Shown piece after piece: positions 9,231 through 17,908 of a DNA stretch of 64,000 bases. The position numbers were made by a program, and so were the translations under genes. The stretch lies in assembly GCF_000411975.1 (NCBI RefSeq), contig NZ_ASXG01000077.1:62001-126000 (forward strand), in the 5' to 3' direction. The notes below the pieces were generated by a model that was given only the letters and a program-made list of their open reading frames with translations, was not told the DNA's origin and ran no database searches. Source of the stretch: Amycolatopsis orientalis DSM 43388. Its GTDB lineage: Bacteria > Actinomycetota > Actinomycetes > Mycobacteriales > Pseudonocardiaceae. Position 1 is the stretch's first letter. Each line of letters starts with the position of its first letter.

Positions 9231-11851
9231 ATGCCGGACAGCAACGCCCATCCCGGTACCGCGCCGGAGGCGATGGGCTCGGGAGGTGCTGGCTCCGCAT
9301 CGGCCGAAGGCCGCACGGACGAGAGCCGCTTCCGCGTTTACACCTTTTTCGTGCTGGGTCTCGGCCTGCTCGCGGCCTTCGCCGTCGGCGCCTGGCTGCC
9401 GTTCCACGGCTCGGTCAAGCTCTGGTGGATCGGCCCGGTGCTCGCGGTCGCGTTCCTGCTCGCCGAACAGCTCGGCATCAACGTCGACGTCCGCAGCGGG
9501 ATTTCGTGGACCATCTCGTTCACTGAGATTCCGCTGGTAATCGGTTTCTTCGTCGCCCCGTTCGAAGTGGTGCTCGCCGCGCATCTCGTGGCCGGCATCG
9601 GCACGCTGCTGGCCCGGCGGGTCGCCGGGCGCGTCCTTTACAACGCGGGCGCGTTCCTGCTCGAAATCACCGGTGCGTTCGCCGTTGCCGGAGTGGTGCA
9701 CCTGGCCATGGGCGGCGGACCGACCATGCCGTGGGTCGCCGCGCTCGCCGGCACGCTCACCGCGCCGCTGGTCAGCACGCTGCTCGCGCTGGCCGCCGTG
9801 CGCGTGCTGCGCCGCCGGATGCGCGTGAGCACCGCGATCCGGCTGACCGGCCGCATCCTCGTGGTCGGCTTCGTCAACGCTTCGGTCGGCCTCACCGGCT
9901 ACCTCGTCATCGCGAGCACCCCGCAGGCCTGGCCGCTGGTGCTGGCGGTGTTCCTCGGCCTGACCGCGCTGTACTGGGCCTACTCCGACCTGCTTCGCGA
10001 ACAGCGGGACATGGAAGCGCTGTCCGACGTCAGCCTGATGGTCGCGCGCTCGGGCCAGCAGGCCGCCGCTCGTCCGGCCAGCCGCGGCGAGGAGCTGGTG
10101 GGCGGCGTCGACGTGCGCGAATGGGCCACGATCGCCGAGCGGATCAAGGACCAGCTGGCCGCCGGCCGCGTCGTGCTCCGGCTGCGGCTCGAGGCGGACG
10201 ACCCGATGCGCGTCGTGGTCGCGGGCACCGAACTGCCGCCCGCCGACCCGGCCCACGACGACCCGCTGCTGCGCCTTCCCGGCGCGCACGTCCGGCACTT
10301 CCGGATCACCGAGGCCAACCCGGACGTCCGCGCCGCGCTGCTGGAGCGCAGTGCGCAGGAAGCGCTCGTGGTGCCGCTGCGCAGCGGCACCAGCTGCTCG
10401 GCGTCGTCGAAGCGCACGACCGGCTCTCGCGCTGGCGCGGCTTCGGCAAGTACGACGTCCAGCTGCTCGGCACGATGGCCAGCCACCTCGCGACGTCGCT
10501 CGACAACCGCCGACTGCTCGCCACGCTCCGCCACGACGCCTACCACGACCCGCTCACCGGGCACCTGAACCGGCCCGGGTTCCAGCAGGTCTCGCGGGAT
10601 CCGCTGCGCGAATCGGCGGAGGTCGTGGTGCTGCGGATCGACCTCGACGTCTTCTCCACGGTCAGCGACGCGCTCGGCTACTCGTGGGCGGACCGGATGG
10701 TCATCGCCGCGGGCACGCGCATCCGCGGCGCACTCGGCCCGGACGTCCCGCTCGCCCGGCTCGAAGGCGCGTCCTTCGCCGCGTTGCTCGTGGACTGCTC
10801 GATCGAAGACGCCCACCGCGCCGCCGAACGGCTTCGCGTGCAGCTGTCCGAGCCGTATCCGGTGGACCGGCTTTCCGTCGAAGCCAACGCGATGATCGGC
10901 TACGCCAGCTCCGCGGACGACGCCGGCGAAGTCGACGTCGACGGCCTGCTGCAGCGAGCTGACGTCGCCGTCCGCGCCACCCGCGGCGGCGAGGAAGTAC
11001 GCGGCTACGTGCCGAGCATGGGACAGATCTTCCTGCGCCGGTTCCAGATGGTCACGCAGTTCCGGCAGTCGCTCGAAGACGGCCACGTCTCCGTGCACTA
11101 CCAGCCGAAGGTGACGCTGCCGAACCGGCAAGTCCAGGGCGTCGAGGCGCTCGTGCGCTGGGTGCACCCGGAATTCGGCCGGCTCGGCCCGGACGAGTTC
11201 GTGCCCGCGATCGAGGCGGCCGGCCTGATCGGCGTGCTGACGTCGTTCGTGCTGGAACAATCGCTGAAGCGCGTCCGCAAGTGGCTCGACGAGGGGCTGC
11301 GGATCTCCGCCGCGGTGAACCTGTCGGTGCGGAACCTGTCCGACGACGACTTCCCGGCGAAGGTCCAGCGTGAACTGGAACGCTTCGACGTCCCGCCGGA
11401 GCTGCTGACGTTCGAGCTGACCGAGTCCGGCGTGATGTCCGACCCGCAGAAAGCCCTGCCGATCCTGCGCGAGCTGCACTCGCTGGGCATCGTGCTGGCG
11501 GTGGACGACTTCGGCACCGGCTACTCGTCGCTCGCGTACCTGCGCCAGCTGCCGGTGGACCAGGTCAAGATCGACAAGAGCTTCGTGCTCGGCATGGGCA
11601 CCGATCTCGGCGACCTCGCGGTGGTGCGGTCGATCGTCGAACTCGGGCACTCGCTCGGCCTGACGGTCGTCGCGGAAGGCGTCGAGGAGGACGTGGCGCG
11701 CGATCAGCTCGAGGCGATGGGATGTGACGTCGCCCAGGGCTACCTGATCTCGCGGCCGCTGCCGGAGGACCGCCTGGAGGCGTGGCTGCAGGCCCGCACG
11801 GCGCGTTCGCCGGGACGGCACTCGGAGACCGTGCTGACCCTGCTGACCTGA
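9231..11851 (+). pseudogene. membrane GGDEF-EAL protein (cyclic di-GMP phosphodiesterase type), frameshifted
   Basis: With one base restored this would be an 873-residue protein. The order is about 7-8 membrane helices (to about residue 270), a GAF-like segment, a GGDEF domain and an EAL domain. The reading frame changes near 10390: upstream codes ...ALVVPLRSGT, downstream resumes QLLGVVEAHDRLS one frame over. A single C missing from a CCC run explains this exactly. The GGDEF motif is degenerate (RLEGASF), while the EAL domain keeps EALVRW and DDFGTGYSSLAYL, so the intact form would be a c-di-GMP hydrolase. The start at 9231 has a GGAAGG site. It could be a real mutation or a sequencing error. 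Confidence 0.8.
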
Positions 11852-11931
11852 GGTTTTGCGGTTAACCGACCCCGGTTGCAAGGGTCGCCCAGGCGGGTTG
11901 CTAATCTTTCCAAGTCCTCGCGAGAGGCAAG

Positions 11932-12004
11932 GCCCCTTTAGCTCAGTCGGCAGAGCGTCTCCATGGTAAGGAGAAGGTCTACGGTTCGATTCCGTAAAGG
12001 GGCT
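11932..12004 (+). tRNA. tRNA-Thr (GGT anticodon)
   Basis: A 73-nt cloverleaf with acceptor GCCCCTT/AAGGGGC, D arm AGCTCAGTCGGCAGAGC, and anticodon arm TCTCC-ATGGTAA-GGAGA carrying GGT. The T arm has GGTTCGATTCC. CCA is not encoded. The order tRNA-Thr, tRNA-Met, rpmG, hadA is the same as in mycobacteria. Confidence 0.95.
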
Positions 12005-12064
12005 CGCGAGTCGGCGAGCTATGTCCGCAAAAAACGCGGACCTGGCTCGCTTCGCGGCGTCCAT

Positions 12065-12114
12065 CTGGGGGTCGAACCCCCAGACCCCCGCCAGGAGGGG
12101 CTTCGCCCCCCTGG
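12065..12114. repeat. pair of GC-rich hairpins after tRNA-Thr
   Basis: Two consecutive inverted repeats: CTGGGGG/CCCCCAG with a 5-nt loop (12065-12083) and CCAGGAGGGGC/GCCCCCCTGG with a short loop (12091-12114). They occupy the spacer between two tRNA genes, together with a smaller TCCGC/GCGGA hairpin near 12024-12040. They could terminate transcription or guide processing; neither has a U tract. Confidence 0.5.
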
Positions 12115-12171
12115 ACCCCCCGGCCGGGGTTAAGTTGGCTTGTGGGTTGCGCGGGGTGGGTGTCTGAGTGG

Positions 12172-12244
12172 GGCGGTGTAGCTCAGTTGGCAGAGCAAGC
12201 GGCTCATAATCGCTGTGTCGCCGGTTCAAGTCCGGCCACCGCTA
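12172..12244 (+). tRNA. tRNA-Met (CAT anticodon)
   Basis: A 73-nt cloverleaf with acceptor GGCGGTG/CACCGCT and anticodon arm AGCGG-CTCATAA-TCGCT carrying CAT. The first acceptor pair is a G-T wobble rather than the C-A mismatch expected of an initiator, so it is read as elongator tRNA-Met. CCA is not encoded. Confidence 0.9.
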
Positions 12245-12293
12245 CGCGGTAACGACGGGGCTGGCCCCCGGATCTGAGAGAGAAGGAAACGCT

Positions 12294-12458
12294 GTGGCTG
12301 CCACCGACGTGCGACCCAAGATCACGCTGGCGTGCGAGGAGTGCAAGCACCGCAACTACATCACCAAGAAGAACCGGCGCAACAACCCGGATCGCCTGGA
12401 GATGAAGAAGTTCTGCCCGAACTGCGGTACGCACCGGACTCACAAAGAGACCCGCTGA
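12294..12458 (+). CDS. rpmG: 50S ribosomal protein L33
   Basis: This is a short 54-residue gene. The protein reads [20 protein letters not shown] at its start and ends THKETR. It has two zinc-binding CxxC pairs (CEEC and CPNC), so it is the zinc-containing form of L33. The GTG start is preceded by GAGAAGGA. It lies between tRNA-Met and hadA, the same position as mycobacterial rpmG2. Confidence 0.95.
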   Translation: MAATDVRPKITLACEECKHRNYITKKNRRNNPDRLEMKKFCPNCGTHRTHKETR

Positions 12459-12582
12459 CGCAGGCGGTCTTTTACCAGCTTCGAAAAGCCGCCCCGGCAC
12501 TCGCCGGGGCGGCTTTTCGCTGTCTACTGGCCGGTTCAGGCACCGGCGCGGGGCAGGCGCCGGGTTCGGTTAGCCTCTTCGC

Positions 12583-13032
12583 GTGCCTTTGGACCAGTCG
12601 TTCACCGGGCGGGAGTACCCGTCGGACAGCAAGTACTACGTGAGCCGGGAGAAGATCCGCGAGTTCGCCGACGCGATCGACGACCCGAACCCGATGTACC
12701 GGGACCCGGAGGCGGCCCGCGCGGCCGGCCACCCGGACGTGCTCGCGCCGCCCACCTTCCTGACCATCCTCAACCTGCCGAAGATCAACGGCATCGTGTC
12801 CGACCCCGCGCTCGGCCTCGACTACTCCAGGATGGTCCACGGCGACCAGGGCTTCCGCTACGAACGCCCGGTGCACGCCGGCGACGAGCTGGAAATCTCG
12901 GCCACGATCGAGTCGATCATGGCCAGGGCGGGCAACGACTTCATCAACCTCCGCGCGGAAATCACCGACGCGGACGGCCAACTCGTGTGCACGACGCGGG
13001 CGCAGCTCGTGGTTCGGGGGGCGGAAGCGTGA
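12583..13032 (+). CDS. hadA: (3R)-hydroxyacyl-ACP dehydratase subunit HadA (MaoC-like)
   Basis: This 149-residue single hot-dog-fold protein begins MPLDQSFTGREYPSDSKYYV and carries the FAS1-like dehydratase N-terminal pattern (DDPNPMYRDPEAARAAG, HGDQGFRYERPVHAGD). In mycobacteria HadA pairs with HadB in the dehydratase of FAS-II, where HadB supplies the catalytic residues. Here HadA has no D-x4-H hydratase motif, consistent with a non-catalytic partner. It overlaps hadB by four bases (GTGA). In an organism without mycolic acids the substrate is uncertain. Confidence 0.9.
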   Translation: MPLDQSFTGREYPSDSKYYVSREKIREFADAIDDPNPMYRDPEAARAAGHPDVLAPPTFLTILNLPKINGIVSDPALGLDYSRMVHGDQGFRYERPVHAGDELEISATIESIMARAGNDFINLRAEITDADGQLVCTTRAQLVVRGAEA

Positions 13033-13427
13033 ACGTCGGCGACGAACTGCCTCCGCTGGAGGTCCGCATCACCCGCGCGCAGCTGGTCCGCTACGCCGGG
13101 GCCTCGCTCGATTTCAACCCGATCCACTGGAACGAGACCTTCGCGACCAAGGTCGGCCTCCCGGACGTGATCGCGCACGGCATGCTCACGATGGCGCTGT
13201 CCGGCCGCATCGTCACCGACTGGCTCGGCGACCCGGCCCGCCTCGTGGACTTCAGCACGCGCTTCACCCGCCCGGTCGTGGTCCCGGACAACGACGAGGG
13301 CGCACTGGTCGAGGTGACCGGCAAGGTCGGCGCCCTGACCGACGACGGGCTCGCGCGGATCGACCTGACCGTGAAGTTCGAGGGCAAGACCGTCCTGGGC
13401 AAACCGCAGGCCCTCGTCCGTCCCTGA
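13029..13427 (+). CDS. hadB: (3R)-hydroxyacyl-ACP dehydratase subunit HadB (MaoC-like)
   Basis: This 132-residue MaoC-type hot-dog protein keeps the hydratase-2 active-site pattern: SLDFNPIHWNE with the catalytic Asp and His, then GLPDVIAHGMLTMAL. The start is the GTG overlapping the hadA stop codon, which gives VNVGDELPPLEV; an upstream in-frame start would add only residues from the overlapped hadA region. HadA and HadB should form a heterodimer. No hadC follows; instead there is a palindromic element and convergent genes. Confidence 0.9.
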   Translation: MNVGDELPPLEVRITRAQLVRYAGASLDFNPIHWNETFATKVGLPDVIAHGMLTMALSGRIVTDWLGDPARLVDFSTRFTRPVVVPDNDEGALVEVTGKVGALTDDGLARIDLTVKFEGKTVLGKPQALVRP

Positions 13428-13453
13428 CCCGCTCCGGCCTCTGCTCGGCCAAA

Positions 13454-13510
13454 GGTCCGTGAAGGGCTCCTTGAGGGAATCAGATTCCCTCAAGGAGCCC
13501 TTCACGGACC
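13454..13510. repeat. dispersed palindrome A, copy 2 (probable bidirectional terminator)
   Basis: A perfect inverted repeat with 27-nt arms (13454-13480 and 13484-13510) and a 3-nt loop. It shares the GAAGGGCTCCTTGAGGGAA core with the copy at 3790-3832 and again lies between converging genes, here hadB and the SGNH hydrolase. The flanking GGTCCGT extension is absent from copy 1. Confidence 0.85.
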
Positions 13511-13561
13511 GCGGCACCACGTGGCGGGCCGGTCGGCAAGGGTGGGCATTACCCGGGTGTC

Positions 13562-14470
13562 TCAGTGCACCCCGAGCACCGACTCCACCACGCCAGCCAT
13601 TCCTGCCTCGCCCCGCGCGTTCGGGTGCAGGGCGGCGGCGGAGGACGTCGGAACCACCCCTTCGACCCACTTGACGTCCGAATTCGCGCAGACGTCGTGC
13701 CCCTTGCTCGGCTCGGCAGTGTCCGCGAAACCGGCGTCGTGCGACTTGGCCTGATCAGACAGAGCGTCGTTGAGCTTGCCGAGCGCGTCCCGCAGGTACG
13801 CCACATCGCCGGAACCGAGCGGCAGGACCGGCCAGCAGCCGTCGCCGTCCGGGAGGACCGTCGGGTAGCCGACGACCATCACGCGTGCCTTCGGGGCCTT
13901 CTGGTGGATCTGGTCGAGCGCGGTGCCGACCTTCTTCGCTGTCGCGCTGATCCGGTCGGCCAGCTCGTCCTTGCCGCCCGCGGTGAGCCGGTCCTTGCAC
14001 GGCGACGCGCTCTGGTGGGCGGTCACGCAGGTCTGCGCCAGTGAGATGAACCCCACATCGTTGCCGCCGATGCCCAGGGTGACGAGCGTCGTGTCCGCGG
14101 TGACCGAGTCGAACTGCGGCGGGTTCGAGCCGGTGCGGGTGGACTGCGCGTCGGTCAAGTCGTCCGTCGTCGCGCCGCTGCAGCTGACGTCCACGAACTT
14201 CGCCGGCTTCAGCTTCGCCGAGACCAGGTGCGGATAGTTGTTGTCCGATCGCGCGCATCCGGCCGGCGAGCCGGCTTGCTTCCCGGTGCGCGGTGCCGAC
14301 GTGTACGAGTCGCCGAGCGCGACGTACCGGCCGGTGCCGCCGCCGGTGTCCGCGCCGGACGGCGGTGCGGACGACGAGTCGTGCTTCGACTTGTAGTAGC
14401 CGACGGCCAGCAGCGCCCCCACGACGACCAGGACGAGCAACCCGCATCCACCGCTTTTGTTTGCCCCCAC
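13562..14470 (-). CDS. membrane-anchored or secreted SGNH/GDSL hydrolase
   Basis: This 302-residue protein has one N-terminal hydrophobic segment (CGLLVLVVVGALLAVGYY), then a Ser/Gly-rich linker and an SGNH esterase domain. Block I is ALGDSYTSAP (catalytic Ser), block III is GIGGNDVGF, and block V is ALHPNARGE (catalytic His). Several Cys residues suggest extracellular disulfides, as in the Streptomyces-type secreted lipases of this family. The substrate is not evident. It converges with hadB across palindrome A. Confidence 0.88.
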   Translation of the reverse strand: MGANKSGGCGLLVLVVVGALLAVGYYKSKHDSSSAPPSGADTGGGTGRYVALGDSYTSAPRTGKQAGSPAGCARSDNNYPHLVSAKLKPAKFVDVSCSGATTDDLTDAQSTRTGSNPPQFDSVTADTTLVTLGIGGNDVGFISLAQTCVTAHQSASPCKDRLTAGGKDELADRISATAKKVGTALDQIHQKAPKARVMVVGYPTVLPDGDGCWPVLPLGSGDVAYLRDALGKLNDALSDQAKSHDAGFADTAEPSKGHDVCANSDVKWVEGVVPTSSAAALHPNARGEAGMAGVVESVLGVH

Positions 14471-14520
14471 CCGACCGTTCTACCGGTCCGGCCCGTCGCC
14501 GACGACCCGCTTACGGGTGA

Positions 14521-15423
14521 TCACGCAAAGACAGCGGTGTGCAGTTCGCCGGCCAGTTCCAGCGCGTGCGGCACGGTTTCGGCCACGTAGTGCAGATCGA
14601 CCAGTGCCTCGGTGATGCCGTCGGCTTCGGCGGCCTTCAGCTGGGCCGCGACGTCCTCGACGGTCGCGGTGGCCGAACCCGGCGTCGGGTTGATCCGCAG
14701 CACCCGCCGCAGCGACTCCGGATCCCGTCCGGCCTTCTCCGCGGATTCGACCGCCACCGTCCACTTCTTCCGCAGCAGCGGGATCGGGAGCCCGGCGGGC
14801 AGCCAGCCGTCGGCGATCCGGCCGACGCGCCGCAGCGCCGCGTCCGACACTCCGCCCAGCAGCACCGGAGGACCGGGCTGCTGCAGCGGACGCAGGCCGA
14901 TCAGCGAGTCCGGGATGTCCCAGCGCTCGCTCTGGTGCCCGGCCGGGTCCGCGGTCCAGAGCGTCCGCAGCACCTCGACCAGTTCGGCCAGCCGCGCGCC
15001 GCGGTGCTCCCACGGCACGCCGGCGGCGGTGTACTCGTCGCGGAGCCAGCTGAGCCCGAGGCCGACGTCGAGCCTGCCGCCGGACAGCAGGTCCAGCGAC
15101 GTCAGGGACCGCGCCAGCAGCACCGGGGAGTAGAGCGGGCCGTTGAGGGTGCTCGACCCCAGCCGCGCGGTCTCCGTCGAGTTCGCCGCGATGGTGAGCG
15201 CCAGCAGCGGATCGACGAAGCGGACGAACTCCGGCGGGTACGGCTGTTCGGGGGTGCCGGACGGGTAATAGGTCTTCGGGGCGACCGGGGTCAGAACCCG
15301 GTCGCCGACCCACAGCGAGGCGAAGCCGATGCGCTCGGCTTCGGTGGCGAAGCCGGCGATGGCGGAGGGGTCGGCGAGCTTGCCGTACTGCGGCAAAGCG
15401 AGCCCAAGCCGGAAGGTGGTCAC
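14521..15423 (-). CDS. LLM class F420-dependent oxidoreductase
   Basis: This 300-residue luciferase-like monooxygenase fold protein begins with the conserved FRLGLALPQYGKLADP strand and contains AERIGFASLWVGDRVL and LLSGGRLDVGLGLSWLRDEY, typical of F420- or FMN-dependent enzymes of actinomycetes. The GTG start at 15423 directly precedes the first beta-strand. The reaction is unknown. It lies where mycobacteria carry hadC but is unrelated to it. Confidence 0.85.
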   Translation of the reverse strand: MTTFRLGLALPQYGKLADPSAIAGFATEAERIGFASLWVGDRVLTPVAPKTYYPSGTPEQPYPPEFVRFVDPLLALTIAANSTETARLGSSTLNGPLYSPVLLARSLTSLDLLSGGRLDVGLGLSWLRDEYTAAGVPWEHRGARLAELVEVLRTLWTADPAGHQSERWDIPDSLIGLRPLQQPGPPVLLGGVSDAALRRVGRIADGWLPAGLPIPLLRKKWTVAVESAEKAGRDPESLRRVLRINPTPGSATATVEDVAAQLKAAEADGITEALVDLHYVAETVPHALELAGELHTAVFA

Positions 15424-15728
15424 CGATGCTCCTTGATCAGAGTTTCGCTTGCGGGTCAACGAAGATCATCTTCCGGCGGGCCGGACTTGGCTTCCTGGCG
15501 GGGAAATCCGCGGGTGCGGAAGCGATTTCGCTTGCCGTGCCGGTGATCCGGAGCGGTCGGGAGACCGGGCAGGGCGGCGGCCGCTGACGGCTTCGCGATT
15601 AATCGGATAACGGGGCACGCGCCTATATTCGCACGATCGGGTGGTCTTCGCCGCGCACGCCGGAGCGGGGTCCGAAGGCCCCGGAGCGACCCCCTCCGGG
15701 CCGCCGCGGCACCGTCGAGGGGGCTGGG
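15424..15728. other. intergenic stretch without a recognisable gene
   Basis: Open frames here are short and show no family motifs or credible ribosome sites. The stretch separates the divergent oxidoreductase gene from the tRNA-Trp/secE unit and probably holds the promoters of both. Confidence 0.5.
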
Positions 15729-15759
15729 TTGCAAGGCGTCATCCGGCTTGCCGTAGACT
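15729..15759 (+). promoter_or_regulatory. candidate promoter of the tRNA-Trp/secE/nusG unit
   Basis: TTGCAA (15729-15734) and TAGACT (15754-15759) are separated by 19 nt (18 if TGCAAG is used). They lie about 90 nt before tRNA-Trp. The -10 element is good; the spacer is on the long side. Confidence 0.4.
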
Positions 15760-15847
15760 TCGGAACTCGGAACGCACTACGGTCATCCCCGCCGGATGGT
15801 GGGGACGATAGAGTGCGTCCTCCGGAGCCAGGGTGACCCGGCTCCAC

Positions 15848-15920
<73 letters not shown>

Positions 15921-15952
15921 CGTACGGGAACTGGTGGAGCGGAGGAGTGGTC

Positions 15953-16387
15953 GTGAGCGACAGCGACGCCAGCGGCGAGCACGAGCAGGACGATTCGGGC
16001 AAGCAGCCCGGAGTCGAATCCCGCCCGGTGTCCGCCGCGGCTCGGCGCGAACGCCGCGCTTCCGCTCGGCCGGCAGGCAAGTCCGAGGCACGGCCGGGCT
16101 CGACCCGTCCGTCCGGCAAGGCGGGCGACAAGGTCGCGAAGCCCGCCGACGCCAAGGGCGCGCCCACCCCCAAACGGGACCGGAAGCCCAAGAAGGCCTC
16201 GCTGTTCGCCCGGTTCACGCGGTTCATCCGCGAGGTCTGGGCCGAACTGCGGAAGGTCATCTGGCCCAACCGCAAGCAGATGGTCACCTACACCGCGGTC
16301 GTGCTGGTGTTCGTGGTGTTCATGGTGGCCCTCGTGAGCGGCCTCGATCTTGGCTTCAAGGAGCTGGTCGGGCTGGTCTTCGGCTGA
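15953..16387 (+). CDS. secE: preprotein translocase subunit SecE
   Basis: This 144-residue protein has a long charged N-terminal cytoplasmic extension followed by the SecE core: [20 protein letters not shown], then one transmembrane helix ([16 protein letters not shown]). SecE clamps SecY in the Sec channel. The GTG at 15953 was chosen because a GGAGGAG site ends six bases upstream; the frame also runs open through tRNA-Trp, which is not coding. nusG follows 74 nt downstream, the usual pairing. Confidence 0.95.
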   Translation: MSDSDASGEHEQDDSGKQPGVESRPVSAAARRERRASARPAGKSEARPGSTRPSGKAGDKVAKPADAKGAPTPKRDRKPKKASLFARFTRFIREVWAELRKVIWPNRKQMVTYTAVVLVFVVFMVALVSGLDLGFKELVGLVFG

Positions 16388-16461
16388 CGCCCGACGGGCG
16401 CGCCACCGCGCTGGCCGGGCCCCGGTCCGGCCCGGCAAGCGATCAACTGAGAGGACGGAAC

Positions 16462-17286
16462 GTGACCTCCGACAACGGCACCGAAGCCGGTCGCGACCTG
16501 ACCGAGCTTTCCGACGAGCAGGTGCAGGCGGCGCCCGGCGACGAGGAGTCCGCCGACGCCGTCGAGGTGCCCGTCGCCGAGGACGAGGTCGCCGCCGAAG
16601 AAGCCTCCGCCGAGGACGACGCGGACGACGCCGAAGCCGACGTGACCGAACCCGCCCCCGAGGCGGACGACCCGGTCGCCGCGCTGCGCGCCGAGCTCAA
16701 GGCCGCGCCGGGCGAGTGGTACGTCGTGCACTCGTACGCCGGTTACGAGAACAAGGTCAAGACCAACCTCGAGACGCGTACCCAGACCCTGGACGTCGAG
16801 GACTACATCTTCCAGATCGAGGTCCCGACCGAAGAGGTCACCGAGATCAAGAACGGCCAGCGCAAGCAGGTGCAGCGCAAGGTGCTGCCCGGCTACATCC
16901 TGGTCCGGATGGACCTCAACGACCAGTCGTGGAGCGCGGTCCGCAACACCCCGGGCGTCACCGGGTTCGTCGGGGCCACCTCGCGGCCGTCGCCGCTGAC
17001 CGTGGACGAGGTGCTGAAGTTCCTCGCCCCGCAGGTCGAGAAGGAAGCCCCGGCCAAGGCGGCCAAGGGCGGCGAATCCGCCGCGGCCGCGCCGTCCGGT
17101 GCGCCCGCCGTCGAGGTCGACTTCGAGGTCGGCGAGTCGGTCACCGTCATGGACGGCCCGTTCGCCACGCTGCCCGCCACGATCTCCGAGGTCAACGTCG
17201 ACGGGCAGAAGCTGAAGGTCCTGGTGTCGATCTTCGGCCGGGAAACCCCGGTCGAGCTCTCGTTCAGCCAGGTCTCCAAGATCTGA
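16462..17286 (+). CDS. nusG: transcription termination/antitermination protein NusG
   Basis: This 274-residue protein begins with an acidic, low-complexity extension of about 80 residues typical of actinobacterial NusG. The NGN domain follows ([26 protein letters not shown]), then an Ala-rich linker and the KOW domain ([30 protein letters not shown]). It binds the RNA polymerase clamp and links transcription to Rho and the ribosome. The GTG start follows an AGAGGACGG site. Confidence 0.97.
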   Translation: MTSDNGTEAGRDLTELSDEQVQAAPGDEESADAVEVPVAEDEVAAEEASAEDDADDAEADVTEPAPEADDPVAALRAELKAAPGEWYVVHSYAGYENKVKTNLETRTQTLDVEDYIFQIEVPTEEVTEIKNGQRKQVQRKVLPGYILVRMDLNDQSWSAVRNTPGVTGFVGATSRPSPLTVDEVLKFLAPQVEKEAPAKAAKGGESAAAAPSGAPAVEVDFEVGESVTVMDGPFATLPATISEVNVDGQKLKVLVSIFGRETPVELSFSQVSKI

Positions 17287-17308
17287 CGGCCGGGCCATCC
17301 CGGTCGGC

Positions 17309-17341
17309 AGTCCCCGCGTACTGGCAGGTGTGCGGGGGACT
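17309..17341 (+). promoter_or_regulatory. hairpin in the nusG-rplK spacer
   Basis: AGTCCCCGC (17309-17317) pairs with GCGGGGGACT (17332-17341), with a one-base bulge and a 14-nt loop. There is no U tract, so it is not a plain terminator. It lies 28 nt before rplK and could be an L1- or L11-responsive leader or a processing site; the function is inference. Confidence 0.4.
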
Positions 17342-17368
17342 CACGTCAGTTAAGAAGGACACAAGGTA

Positions 17369-17800
17369 ATGCCACCCAAGAAGAAGAAGCTTGCGGCGAT
17401 CATCAAGCTGCAGATCAAGGCGGGTGCGGCCAACCCCGCGCCGCCGGTCGGCCCGGCGCTGGGCCAGCACGGCGTCAACATCATGGAGTTCTGCAAGGCC
17501 TACAACGCCGCGACCGAGTCGCAGCGCGGGGACGTCGTCCCGGTCGAGATCTCCGTGTACGAAGACCGGTCGTTCGACTTCAAGCTGAAGACGCCGCCGG
17601 CCGCCAAGCTGCTGCTCAAGGCCGCGGGCGTGGAGAAGGGCTCCGGCGAGCCGCACAAGACCAAGGTCGCCAAGGTCACCTGGGACCAGGTCCGCGAGAT
17701 CGCGAAGACCAAGGAGACCGACCTCAACGCGCACGACATCGACCAGGCCGCGAAGATCATCGCCGGCACCGCCCGCTCCATGGGCATCACTGTGGAGTAA
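17369..17800 (+). CDS. rplK: 50S ribosomal protein L11
   Basis: This 143-residue protein contains the L11 signatures [20 protein letters not shown] and [15 protein letters not shown] in the N-terminal domain and the rRNA-binding C-terminal domain ending [13 protein letters not shown]11 shapes the GTPase-associated centre and is the target region of thiopeptides. It is followed by rplA after a 108-nt hairpin-rich spacer. Confidence 0.98.
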   Translation: MPPKKKKLAAIIKLQIKAGAANPAPPVGPALGQHGVNIMEFCKAYNAATESQRGDVVPVEISVYEDRSFDFKLKTPPAAKLLLKAAGVEKGSGEPHKTKVAKVTWDQVREIAKTKETDLNAHDIDQAAKIIAGTARSMGITVE

Positions 17801-17803
17801 TTG

Positions 17804-17869
17804 CCTCGACTTTCGTTGAGGCGGCGCGATTTCGCGCTAGCTCGAGTGGGAGAGCCATGTGCTGGCTCT
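17804..17869 (+). promoter_or_regulatory. hairpins in the rplK-rplA spacer
   Basis: CCTCGAC/GTTGAGG with a TTTC loop (17804-17821) and AGAGCCA/TGGCTCT with a 5-nt loop (17851-17869) fold in the spacer before rplA. They may modulate rplA translation or processing. L1 autoregulates its operon in other bacteria, but I see no firm match to its binding site. Confidence 0.35.
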
Positions 17870-17908
17870 GCAACACCACACTGATCCACCTGACTTAAGG
17901 ACAGAAGC

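Noticed and set aside
14521..15423. hadC at the position expected from mycobacterial synteny
   Set aside because: The protein has a luciferase-like fold pattern and no MaoC hot-dog motifs.
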